NCBI GenBank assembly: GCA_024235635.1
Contig: JACKMA010000002.1
Coordinates: 372,001 to 436,000, forward strand
Length of the DNA stretch: 64,000 nucleotides
Direction: 5' to 3'
Source: Zoogloeaceae bacterium
GTDB taxonomy: Bacteria > Pseudomonadota > Gammaproteobacteria > Burkholderiales > Rhodocyclaceae
The stretch's first letter is position 1. Every line of letters begins with the position of its first letter. Positions 54,697-62,788 of this stretch are shown one piece after another. The notes under the pieces were generated by a model. That model was not told the DNA's origin, did no database searches, and saw nothing but the letters and a program-made list of their open reading frames with translations. The position numbers and the translations under genes were made by a program.

Positions 54697-55541
54697 GCGA
54701 TCTGTTCCAGCGACTGGCGCGGCAGGTCGCCGGCAGCGCGGCACCGCGGGTTCGCGCCGACGCCGCCCTGCCCTTCGCGCCGCCGCCGCGGCCGGACGCT
54801 TCGGACGCCGCGGCGCCCCCGACGGCTGCTCAGGTTCCAGCAGCGGCGCCCGTGCTGCCGCCTGTCGTGGCAGATGCCGCAGAGTTGCGCGGGCCGCGGC
54901 TGAGCGCGCCGCGGACGCGAGTCGGTCACGACACGGCACCTGCCGCCGCAGCGTTGCGCCACGCGCCGCCTGCGGCCGAGCAACGCGCTCGGGCCGGGTC
55001 GGCGCCATCGTCGTCGCCGTCGTCGCTGCCACGGCGAAATCCGCCGCCGCTGATGCCCGGCCCCGCTGCGCCGCAGGCGATCGATCATGCCGTCGCAATG
55101 CCATCGCCGACACCGGCAATCCGCGTGGCGCCGGCCGCGGACGCCAGCGTCGGGGAATCGGCGGCACGACGTCCCGCTGCAACGGCCGAGCCGTTCCAGG
55201 CCGGCGACGCTGCACCGGTCGCGGCCGCCACACCCGATCACGTCCCGCCCCACCGCCCGGGCGCCCTGCCCGCGCCGCTGCTCGCGCCGACCGAAACGCC
55301 GCATGCCGCCGAGGCGCAGCCTCGCGTGCCGGCGCGGGGGCCGATGCCGAGGGTGGCGCAGCCGGACCTGCGAGCCGGGACGCCCGCGGCCGAGGCCGCC
55401 GGCAACGAAGTCCACGTCCACATCGGCCGCATCGAGGTGACCGCGGTGCGCGAAGCGCCGGCCGCCCGCATGCGCGCGGCCAAGGGACGTTCGCCGATGT
55501 CCCTCGACGAATACCTCGCGCGGCGGCGGGAGGGAACATGA
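54693..55541 (+). CDS. Disordered Pro/Ala-rich eCIS-associated protein
   Basis: 282 aa. Residues 1-12 (SDLFQRLARQVAG) and the last ~45 (NEVHVHIGRIEVTAVREAP then MSLDEYLARRREG) are structured; about 220 residues between are almost only Pro, Ala, Arg, Thr and Ser, predicted disordered. The conserved C-terminal motif is typical of a protein seen between hub and terminator genes in these loci. GTG start overlaps the previous gene (GTGA). Possible flexible linker or assembly scaffold; role unknown. Confidence 0.7.
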   Translation: MSDLFQRLARQVAGSAAPRVRADAALPFAPPPRPDASDAAAPPTAAQVPAAAPVLPPVVADAAELRGPRLSAPRTRVGHDTAPAAAALRHAPPAAEQRARAGSAPSSSPSSLPRRNPPPLMPGPAAPQAIDHAVAMPSPTPAIRVAPAADASVGESAARRPAATAEPFQAGDAAPVAAATPDHVPPHRPGALPAPLLAPTETPHAAEAQPRVPARGPMPRVAQPDLRAGTPAAEAAGNEVHVHIGRIEVTAVREAPAARMRAAKGRSPMSLDEYLARRREGT

Positions 55542-56845
55542 GCACCGCGCTCGCCATCGCCGGCGTCACCGCCGTGCTGCGCGACCGCCTCAACGACGGC
55601 CTGGTGAACCACAACGTCGCCGGCATCACCGGCAGCACCGTCAATGTCACGGTACTGGCGCCGGACCGGGTGGTGCCGCCGGACGGCACCGAATCGTCCG
55701 GGCTCAACCTGTTCCTGTACCAGGTGACGGCAAACCCGGGCTGGCGCAACGAAGGGCTGCCATCCCACGAGCCGGGCGGTCGCCACCGGCTTTCCAATCC
55801 GCCGCTGGCGCTCGACCTGCACTACCTGATCTCGGCCTACAGCGAAGGCGATCTGCATGCCGAGATCCTGCTCGGCTACGCCATGCAACTGATGCACGAA
55901 TTCCCGGTGATCAGCCGCGAGACGATCCGGCGCGCGCTCAATCCGTCGCCGGACGTCGGCATCGTGCTGCCGTCGGCGCTGCGGGCGCTGGCCGACTGCG
56001 GCCTCGCCGACCAGATCGAACTGCTGCGGATCACCCCGGTGGCGCTCGACACCGAAGCCTCGTCGCGACTGTGGACCGCGACCCAGGCCAGCCTGCGTCC
56101 GAGTGCCGCCTACCTGGTGTCGGTGGTGCTGATCGAGGCACAGGCGCCGACCCGGCCGACGCTGCCGGTGTTGACCCGCGGCGAAGTCGATCCGCTCTCC
56201 GGCCGCGATCGCGGCGTCGTCGTCAATGCCGACCTGCTGCCGCCGCTGCCGACCCTGAGCGCCGTGGTGCCGGCCGGCGGCCAGCCCGCGATGCGACTCG
56301 GCGAAGTCGTCGTGCTCGGTGGCCATCGCCTGAACGGCAGCGGGCGCGAAGTGCGGCTGGCCAACGACCGTTTCGACATCGAGACCACGGTCGCGGCCGG
56401 CGGCGACAGCGCGCCGGCGCGCATCGAGCTGACGATCCCGGCCAGTCGCGCCGCCGACTTTGCGGTCGGCGTGTACGAGGTCTCGGCCCGCCTGGTACCG
56501 GACGGCGAGAGCCGGGCGCGTGAGACCAACCGCCTCGGCGCGGTGCTGGCCCCGAACATCACCAACCTGCCGCAGAGCATCGCGCGCGTCGCTGGCGCCG
56601 CCCAGCTCACGCTGCAGTTCACGCCCGAATTGCGGGCCGGACAGCGCGCCAGCCTGCTGCTCGGCAGCCGCGAGATCACGCCGCAGCCGTTCGCCGCGCC
56701 GACCGGCAGCCTCGACTTCGTGATCGACGACGCCGAGGCCGGCGACTTCCCGACGCGCTTGCGCATCGACGGCATCGACAGCCCGATCGTCGACCGCGCC
56801 GCGACGCCGCCGCGCTTCCTCGACTTCACGGTGTCGATCACATGA
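55538..56845 (+). CDS. DUF4255 tail-terminator protein with Ig-like repeats
   Basis: 435 aa. Residues about 5-190 are the DUF4255 (Pvc16/Afp16 N-terminal) domain, MSTALAIAGVTAVLRDRLND, SGLNLFLYQVTANPGWRN, ALDLHYLISAYSEGDLHAEILLG; the protein caps the tube/sheath top end in the Afp system. The remaining ~230 residues carry two Ig/IPT-like beta domains (RLGEVVVLGGHRLNG, APNITNLPQSIARVAG). ATGA overlaps on both sides. Confidence 0.88.
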   Translation: MSTALAIAGVTAVLRDRLNDGLVNHNVAGITGSTVNVTVLAPDRVVPPDGTESSGLNLFLYQVTANPGWRNEGLPSHEPGGRHRLSNPPLALDLHYLISAYSEGDLHAEILLGYAMQLMHEFPVISRETIRRALNPSPDVGIVLPSALRALADCGLADQIELLRITPVALDTEASSRLWTATQASLRPSAAYLVSVVLIEAQAPTRPTLPVLTRGEVDPLSGRDRGVVVNADLLPPLPTLSAVVPAGGQPAMRLGEVVVLGGHRLNGSGREVRLANDRFDIETTVAAGGDSAPARIELTIPASRAADFAVGVYEVSARLVPDGESRARETNRLGAVLAPNITNLPQSIARVAGAAQLTLQFTPELRAGQRASLLLGSREITPQPFAAPTGSLDFVIDDAEAGDFPTRLRIDGIDSPIVDRAATPPRFLDFTVSIT

Positions 56846-58758
56846 ACGCGCCCTGCGACCTCGACTGGAGCACCGCCAACCAGCGCCTGCTGGTGGCCGA
56901 GTTCGCCCGGCTGCGCAGGCTGCTCGGCGATGCCGACGCCACGCCCGACGCCGCCGCCATCGAGTCGGCCCGCGGGCGAATGCCGGGCGCGGCCGCGATC
57001 GACTCGCTGGCGTCGCTGTTCGCGCTGTCGAATTTCGAGCGCGACGTCCTGTTGCTCGCTGCCGGGGTCGAGATGGATGCACGCCTGGCCGCCCTGTGCG
57101 CAGCGCACGGTCCCGCCGGCAGCGTTGCCGGCGCGAGCTTCGGACTGGCGCTGGCGGTGCTGCCCGATGCCCACTGGAGCGCGCTGACGCCGGTCGCGCC
57201 GCTGCGCCGGCAACGGCTGGTGGGCATCGACGAACAGGACGGACTGACCGGCTCGCGGCTGCGCATCGACGAGCGCGTGCTGCATTACATCGGCGGCCTC
57301 AACTACCTCGATCACCGTCTGCAGGCGATGCTGCACCCGGTCGCGACCCCGACCCTGCTGGCTGAGGTCCATCGCCGGGGCGCGGACGCGATCGTCGCGC
57401 GGATGCGCGACGGCAGCGCAGCGCCGCGCCCCGTCCTGCTCCATGGCGATGACGCCGACGGTCAGCGCGATCTCGCTGCGACCGTGGCTGCCGAACTCGG
57501 CCTCGCCCTGTATCGCCTGCGCGGCGCCGACTTGCCGGGCACGGCCCACGAGCAGGACGCCCTTGCGACCCTGTGGCGGCGCGAAGCCGCCCTGCTCGGC
57601 GCCGGCCTGCTGATCGAGATGGCCGACGACGATGGCTCGGCCGTGCTGGCGGCGATGCTCGCGCGCATCGACGGGCCGGTGTTGGTCAGCTGCCGGCAGT
57701 TGCCGGCGATCGCGCTGGCATCCGAAGCACTCGCGGTCGACCGTCCGCAGGCGCCGGAACAGCGCGCCCTGTGGCGAACCGCGTTGGGCGAACGGGCGGC
57801 GGCGATGGCGCCGACGATCGACACCCTGGCGGGCCAGTATCGGCTCAGCGCCCGGCGCGTTGCCGAACTGGCTGCAGGCGTCGGCGCCGATCCGACGACG
57901 GGCGAGCATGGACGCCTGCTCGGCGCCTGCCGCCATGCCGAGGCGCGCATCGGCGACCTCGCCCGCGCGGTCGAATCGCGCGCCGGCTGGAACGATCTGG
58001 TGCTGCCGGATGCCCAGCGCGACATGCTGCGGCAGATGGCCGTCCATGTGCGCCAGCGCCTGACGGTCCTGTACGACTGGGGGTTCGCCGATCGTGGCAG
58101 CCGTGGGCTCGGTCTGGCGTCGCTGTTCTGGGGCGACTCGGGTACCGGCAAGACCCTCGCCGCCGAGGTGCTGGCGACCGAGCTCGATCTGGCGCTCTTC
58201 CGCATCGACCTGTCGTCGGTGGTCAGCAAGTACATCGGCGAGACCGAAAAGAACCTGCGCCGGGTGTTCGACGACGCCGAGGCGCTCGGCGCGATCCTGC
58301 TGTTCGACGAGGCCGACGCGCTGTTCGGCAAGCGCAGCGAGGTCAAGGACAGCCACGACCGCTATGCCAACATCGAGGTCAGCTACCTGCTGCAGCGCAT
58401 GGAGAGCTACCAGGGCCTGGCGATCCTGACCACCAATCACCGTCAGGCGCTCGACAACGCCTTTTCCCGCCGACTGCGCTTCGTCGTGCATTTTCCGTTT
58501 CCTGACGCGCGCCAGCGCGAAGCGATCTGGCGGACGGTGTTCCCCGCCGACACGCCGTTGGCGGGCATCGACTTCGCGCGCCTCGGGAACCTCGCCGTGG
58601 CCGGCGGCACGATCCGCAACATCGCCCTGTCCGCGGCCTTCCTGGCGGCCGACGCCGGTACTGCCGTGAGCATGCCCCTGCTGCGGCGCGCCGCCCACCT
58701 CGAGGCGGCAAAGCGCGACAAGCCCTTCTCCGATGCCGAGACCCGGGGGTGGACATGA
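56842..58758 (+). CDS. AAA+ ATPase of the contractile system (Afp15/Pvc15-like)
   Basis: 638 aa. The N-terminal half contains a helical region with a degenerate AAA fold; the C-terminal half (about 395-620) is a full AAA+ module with Walker A GDSGTGKT (about 431-438), Walker B ILLFDEADALFGKRSEVKD (about 486), a sensor LTTNHRQALDNAFSRRLRF with arginine fingers. ATPases of this type are needed for eCIS particle assembly or cargo loading. Tight ATGA overlap with DUF4255 and four-base overlap with the small gene after it. Confidence 0.93.
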   Translation: MNAPCDLDWSTANQRLLVAEFARLRRLLGDADATPDAAAIESARGRMPGAAAIDSLASLFALSNFERDVLLLAAGVEMDARLAALCAAHGPAGSVAGASFGLALAVLPDAHWSALTPVAPLRRQRLVGIDEQDGLTGSRLRIDERVLHYIGGLNYLDHRLQAMLHPVATPTLLAEVHRRGADAIVARMRDGSAAPRPVLLHGDDADGQRDLAATVAAELGLALYRLRGADLPGTAHEQDALATLWRREAALLGAGLLIEMADDDGSAVLAAMLARIDGPVLVSCRQLPAIALASEALAVDRPQAPEQRALWRTALGERAAAMAPTIDTLAGQYRLSARRVAELAAGVGADPTTGEHGRLLGACRHAEARIGDLARAVESRAGWNDLVLPDAQRDMLRQMAVHVRQRLTVLYDWGFADRGSRGLGLASLFWGDSGTGKTLAAEVLATELDLALFRIDLSSVVSKYIGETEKNLRRVFDDAEALGAILLFDEADALFGKRSEVKDSHDRYANIEVSYLLQRMESYQGLAILTTNHRQALDNAFSRRLRFVVHFPFPDARQREAIWRTVFPADTPLAGIDFARLGNLAVAGGTIRNIALSAAFLAADAGTAVSMPLLRRAAHLEAAKRDKPFSDAETRGWT

Positions 58759-59000
58759 CGCGGATCGTGCTGCATATCGACCGTCTGCTGCTGCGTGGGA
58801 TCGACCGCAACGACGCGGCCGCCGTCGCTGCCGGCGTCGAGGCCGAGTTGCGGCGTCTGCTGTCCACCTCCGTCACCGACCTTTCGCAACAGCCGGACCG
58901 CCGGCGCATCGACGCCGGTCGGGTCGACACCGGTGGCGACCGGGGCGAGCGGTTCGGGGCCGGGCTGGCCGGGGCTATCGTGCGGAGCATCGGGCAATGA
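58755..59000 (+). CDS. Small conserved protein of the contractile locus
   Basis: 81 aa. Short helical protein with RIVLHIDRLLLRGIDRNDAAAVAAGVEAELRRLL at the start. It is a recurring small gene between the AAA+ and DUF4157 genes in such loci, as far as I recall; no assigned function. ATG at 58755 overlaps the ATPase stop; its own stop overlaps the next start (ATGA at 58997). Confidence 0.7.
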   Translation: MTRIVLHIDRLLLRGIDRNDAAAVAAGVEAELRRLLSTSVTDLSQQPDRRRIDAGRVDTGGDRGERFGAGLAGAIVRSIGQ

Positions 59001-60796
59001 AGGCCGAGGCCATCGCCCGCGCGCCCGCGGCGGAGAATCGCCGCCCGACCCCGCTGCAGGCCCGTTGTGCCTGCGGCAAGGGGGCGCGCACCCTGAGCGG
59101 GCGATGCGAGGCCTGCCAGCGGGCCGATGCCCTGGGCCTGCAACGCAAGACCCTGGTCGGTGCCGCCGACGATCCGTTCGAACGCGAAGCCGATCGTGCG
59201 GCCGAGGCGGCCCTCGGAGCGACGCGCGGCGGCCGGCGCACGGCACCCGCATTCGGTGCGCCACGGCTGCGTCGGCGGGCGTTCGCCGGCGCTTCGGTCG
59301 GCCACGCCCCGGCGAGCGTCGACCGCACGCTGTCGGCGACTGGCGAACCACTCGCCGAAGAATTGCGCAGCGACTTCGGCGCGCGCTTCGGTCACGATTT
59401 CGGCCACGTGCGCGTGCATCGGGACACGGCCGCCGCCCAGTCCGCGCGCGAGGTCGGCGCCAAAGCTTATACCGCCGGCCGGCACGTGGTTTTCGGCAGC
59501 GGCCAGTACGCACCGCAGTCGCTCGATGGTCGTCGGCTGATCGCCCATGAACTGGCCCACGTCGTCCAGCAGGCCGGCAGCGCGCGGCCGGCGCTGCGGC
59601 GCGAGCCCGAGGAGGCCGTCGCCGAATCCGGCTGGATCGCGGTCGAGGTCAGCACCGACCCCGAATACGAGGGTCACAACCGGTTCCTGGCGCCGGCGCA
59701 AGCCGGCGAGCAGGTGGACCTAGGGACCGCCTACCGTGGCGACGTTCTGCTGATCCGGCGCTTCGATGGGTCGATGGAGGTGATTTCGGAGGCGGTCGAG
59801 TGGACGCTGCCGGCCGAACTCGAGGTGGTCGACGAATCGCCTTCTGGCCTGCAGGTGCGCGTTGCCGACAGCGCGGCCTCCGGCGAACTGGCGCTGTCCT
59901 TCAGCGACGGCAGCGGTGCCCAGACCCGGCTTGCGTTGACCATCGGAGATCTGCCGGCACGACCGCAGGCGGTCAATCCGGAATTCGAACGCCTGCGCGG
60001 CGAGCGTGACCGCCTGCGCGAGGAGCGCGTCAAGGCCCGACGCGACGCCCGCGGCGCGCGGCGCACGCAGCGCCGCGAGCAGCGGGAGGCGCGGCGGTCA
60101 TTGCGCCGGGCTCGGCGCGAACAGCGCAAGGCGCTGCGCGCGCAGGCCCGCGAACTGCGGCAGGCGGCGCGCGCGTTGCGCCGCGCGGAGTCCTGCGACG
60201 AGAGTACCGAACTGCACATCCAGGCGGCACTGGAGCGGGCGATCGATGTCGCCGGCCGGGCCGTGGCCCGGCTGCAGGCCGGCGACGCCTTGGCGGATGG
60301 CCGGGTGGCCGCGGCGATGACGCGATACATGCGCTGGACGCCTTCGGAACCGGCTTCCGCGTCGAGTCGCCGCCATCTCGCACGTATCGTCGATACGCTG
60401 GTGGTCGCCCGCAACAGCATGACGCTGGCGCTGCATGGCGATTTCCAGTGCACCCAGGCCTGCAAGCCGACCACCGGCGCCTACGTGCGCGACGGCAGCC
60501 GCAAGCAAGGTGAGGTCGACAGCGGCGTCTGGGTGTGTCCGGCATGGATCAACGGCCAGGGCCTGCGCTTTCCGGTGGTGCAGGATACCGACGGCGCCCG
60601 GTCGTATGCACTGCTGCACGAGTTCGTGCACAAGTCGGGGCCGACGGCCGAAGAAAACCCGGACGAGGACACGCATTTCTACGTCGGCCGGCCGGCCTGG
60701 AACAGCCTCGATGCGACGGCCGCGCTCGGCTATGCGGACGGCTATGCCGCGCTGGCCTGGACGCTCGCGGCCGAAGGCGGAGGCGACGGCCCATGA
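58997..60796 (+). CDS. DUF4157 protein with second HExxH domain (contractile-locus effector candidate)
   Basis: 599 aa. Zinc-ribbon-like CACGKG...CEACQ at about 24-41, then a DUF4157 module with FGHDFGHVRVHRD and HELAHVVQQ (HELAH at 184-188). A central beta-rich part (about 210-320), then a long Arg-rich coiled coil (about 328-399). The C-terminus has a second HExxH (HEFVH at 541-545) with downstream DATAALGYADGYAALAW, resembling the aspzincin (M35) ligand region. Both motifs could bind zinc. DUF4157 proteins are eCIS-linked; whether this one is cargo or processing enzyme is not known. Confidence 0.8.
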   Translation: MKAEAIARAPAAENRRPTPLQARCACGKGARTLSGRCEACQRADALGLQRKTLVGAADDPFEREADRAAEAALGATRGGRRTAPAFGAPRLRRRAFAGASVGHAPASVDRTLSATGEPLAEELRSDFGARFGHDFGHVRVHRDTAAAQSAREVGAKAYTAGRHVVFGSGQYAPQSLDGRRLIAHELAHVVQQAGSARPALRREPEEAVAESGWIAVEVSTDPEYEGHNRFLAPAQAGEQVDLGTAYRGDVLLIRRFDGSMEVISEAVEWTLPAELEVVDESPSGLQVRVADSAASGELALSFSDGSGAQTRLALTIGDLPARPQAVNPEFERLRGERDRLREERVKARRDARGARRTQRREQREARRSLRRARREQRKALRAQARELRQAARALRRAESCDESTELHIQAALERAIDVAGRAVARLQAGDALADGRVAAAMTRYMRWTPSEPASASSRRHLARIVDTLVVARNSMTLALHGDFQCTQACKPTTGAYVRDGSRKQGEVDSGVWVCPAWINGQGLRFPVVQDTDGARSYALLHEFVHKSGPTAEENPDEDTHFYVGRPAWNSLDATAALGYADGYAALAWTLAAEGGGDGP

Positions 60797-62679
60797 GCGA
60801 GACCTTCGCGCTGCGTGCCCTTGCGAACGCGAGGCAGGCGTCGTCGCCACCGGTGCTTCAGCGCAAGTGCGCGTGCGGCAACCAGGCGTCCGGCGTCGAT
60901 GGCGAATGCGACCAGTGCCGCCGCGACAAGCTGCGCGGCATGCAGCGCAAGGCGAGACACGGCGACGGCGCTTCGCCGTTCGCGCCGCGATCGGGCGAGG
61001 CGGCCGCCGCCGGCGTCGGCGAGGTCCTCGGTGGCAGCGGCCGGCCGCTGGCAGCGGCCTCGCGGCAGTTCTTCGAGCGGCGCTTCGGCCATGATTTCGG
61101 CCACGTCCGGATCCACGCCGACGCGCGTGCCGCCGAGTCGGCGCAAGCCCTCGATGCCCACGCCTATACCAGTGGCCACGACATCGTCTTTGCCCGGGGA
61201 CGCTACGATCCGCTGTCCGACCCGGGCCGGCGGCTGCTGGCCCACGAACTGACCCACGTCGTGCAGCAGCGCGCCGGGCTGTCGGCGGCCACCGGGCCGA
61301 TTCAAGACAGCGCCGCCGAGCGCGAGGCCGAGCGCAACGCGGCGCTGCTGGACAGCGGCATGCCGCTCATCGCCGTCGAGCGGGCGCCCGCGCTCGCCCG
61401 GCGCAGTGCCGGACGCACCCAGGTCACCGTGACCGCGCCGACCGGGCCGCCGGGATGCGGCCTCGACAAGCACCGCAAGATCGCGCCGGCCGTCCACGAG
61501 GCCCAGCGCAGCCTGAAGAAGGCGGTGGACAAGCTCGACGCCTTCATCGCCAAGCCGGCCGACAAGGCCACCCAGGCAACGCGGGCAGCGCTTGATCGCC
61601 ATTTCCACAGCACCCGACCGGCGGTGGCGCAGATGGTGCGCGACCGGGTCGAGCAGATCCGCGTGGACATGGTCTCGCGCGACCCGTTCACGGTCGAGTG
61701 CCACGACGACACCGACACCTCCTGCGGCAATTCCGGTGCCTATGTTCATGGCGAGAGCCTGCTGGTGTTCTGCGAGAAGTTCTTCACCGGCAGTGACCGC
61801 TACCGGGTGTTCGCGCTGGTGCACGAGATGGCGCATGCCCTGATCGGGCTCGACATCGACGACCGCGCCTACGGCAATGACCGCCTGCTGCCGCGCCTGA
61901 CCACCGCCGAGGCCCTCGACAACGCCGAATCCTACGAGATGCTGGTCAAGGAACTGGCCACCGGGCGCGCCGTCGAGGGATCGCCACCGAAGGACAAGGT
62001 CGAAGACTGCAATGCCAAGACCCAGCCGCTGATCGCCGAGTCGATTGCCCGCGCACAGCGCTGGAATCGGGATGCCGAGGTCGTGGCCAACGACCAGAAG
62101 CCGGCCATGCTGGCATACAACGCGAGCCTGTTCACGACGCATCTCGGCGATGCCAAGGCCGGTACGCGCAACACCGCGCGCAAGGTGTACGGCGACATGG
62201 TCAAGCGTCTCAAGGAACCGATCGACGTGCGCTGCGACGACACCGCCGGCGCCGGCTGCGGCGCCGGCCGCCATGCCTACAAGGGCAGCGCCAACAACAT
62301 CGGGCGCGGGCTGGCGCTCGGTGCGGGGATCGGTGGCGGCATCGGCGCAGCGTTCGGCCTGGGCGCCGGCATCGGCGCGATCGCCAGCGGTGCCAGCCTG
62401 TTGACCGGCTTCGGCCTGTTCGGCTTGATCGGCCTCGGCGGACTGGCGCTGGGTACCCTGATCGGCCTGATCGCCGGCGCCGCCACTCGCCATGCAGAAG
62501 TCCGGGTGTGCCCGTCGTGGGCGTCGCTGCCCACCGCGGACGATCGCACCGAGGCCCTGCTCGCGGCGATCTACGAAAGCTACGCCGGGCGCAACGCCAC
62601 CGACAGCGCGCGCCACGCGGCACTGGCGCGGGCAATCCACAACCACTGGTGGCCGCCGCCACCGGCGGCGCCGCCCTGA
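60793..62679 (+). CDS. DUF4157-aspzincin-like protein with Gly-rich hydrophobic C-terminus
   Basis: 628 aa paralogue of the preceding protein. Zinc-ribbon-like CACGNQ...CDQCRR near 28-44; DUF4157 motif FGHDFGHVRIHAD and HELTHVVQQ (HELTH at 151-155). The second module at about 230-460 has HEMAH (344-348), then an acidic GLDIDDRAYGND and DNAESYEML, matching aspzincin-type ligands. Residues about 503-566 are a Gly-rich hydrophobic stretch (GLALGAGIGGGIGAAFGLGA, LFGLIGLGGLALGTLIGLIA) that could insert into a membrane. Two cysteine pairs flank it. Effector candidate combining protease-like and pore-like parts; inference only. Confidence 0.8.
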   Translation: MSETFALRALANARQASSPPVLQRKCACGNQASGVDGECDQCRRDKLRGMQRKARHGDGASPFAPRSGEAAAAGVGEVLGGSGRPLAAASRQFFERRFGHDFGHVRIHADARAAESAQALDAHAYTSGHDIVFARGRYDPLSDPGRRLLAHELTHVVQQRAGLSAATGPIQDSAAEREAERNAALLDSGMPLIAVERAPALARRSAGRTQVTVTAPTGPPGCGLDKHRKIAPAVHEAQRSLKKAVDKLDAFIAKPADKATQATRAALDRHFHSTRPAVAQMVRDRVEQIRVDMVSRDPFTVECHDDTDTSCGNSGAYVHGESLLVFCEKFFTGSDRYRVFALVHEMAHALIGLDIDDRAYGNDRLLPRLTTAEALDNAESYEMLVKELATGRAVEGSPPKDKVEDCNAKTQPLIAESIARAQRWNRDAEVVANDQKPAMLAYNASLFTTHLGDAKAGTRNTARKVYGDMVKRLKEPIDVRCDDTAGAGCGAGRHAYKGSANNIGRGLALGAGIGGGIGAAFGLGAGIGAIASGASLLTGFGLFGLIGLGGLALGTLIGLIAGAATRHAEVRVCPSWASLPTADDRTEALLAAIYESYAGRNATDSARHAALARAIHNHWWPPPPAAPP

Positions 62680-62788
62680 GGCATGCGGATGATGACGCCA
62701 TCGCTCCGACATCGCATGCAGCGCATCGCGCACGGCGCCGAGGCGGCGCCATGCGCACCGTGACCACCGAAGACACAGGAGGTCTGCC

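Noticed and set aside
51853..58758. Prophage tail region or type VI secretion system
   Set aside because: No capsid, terminase, portal, lysis or integrase genes, and no TssJLM or TssB/C-type genes; DUF4255 plus AAA+ plus DUF4157 favours an eCIS-type locus.
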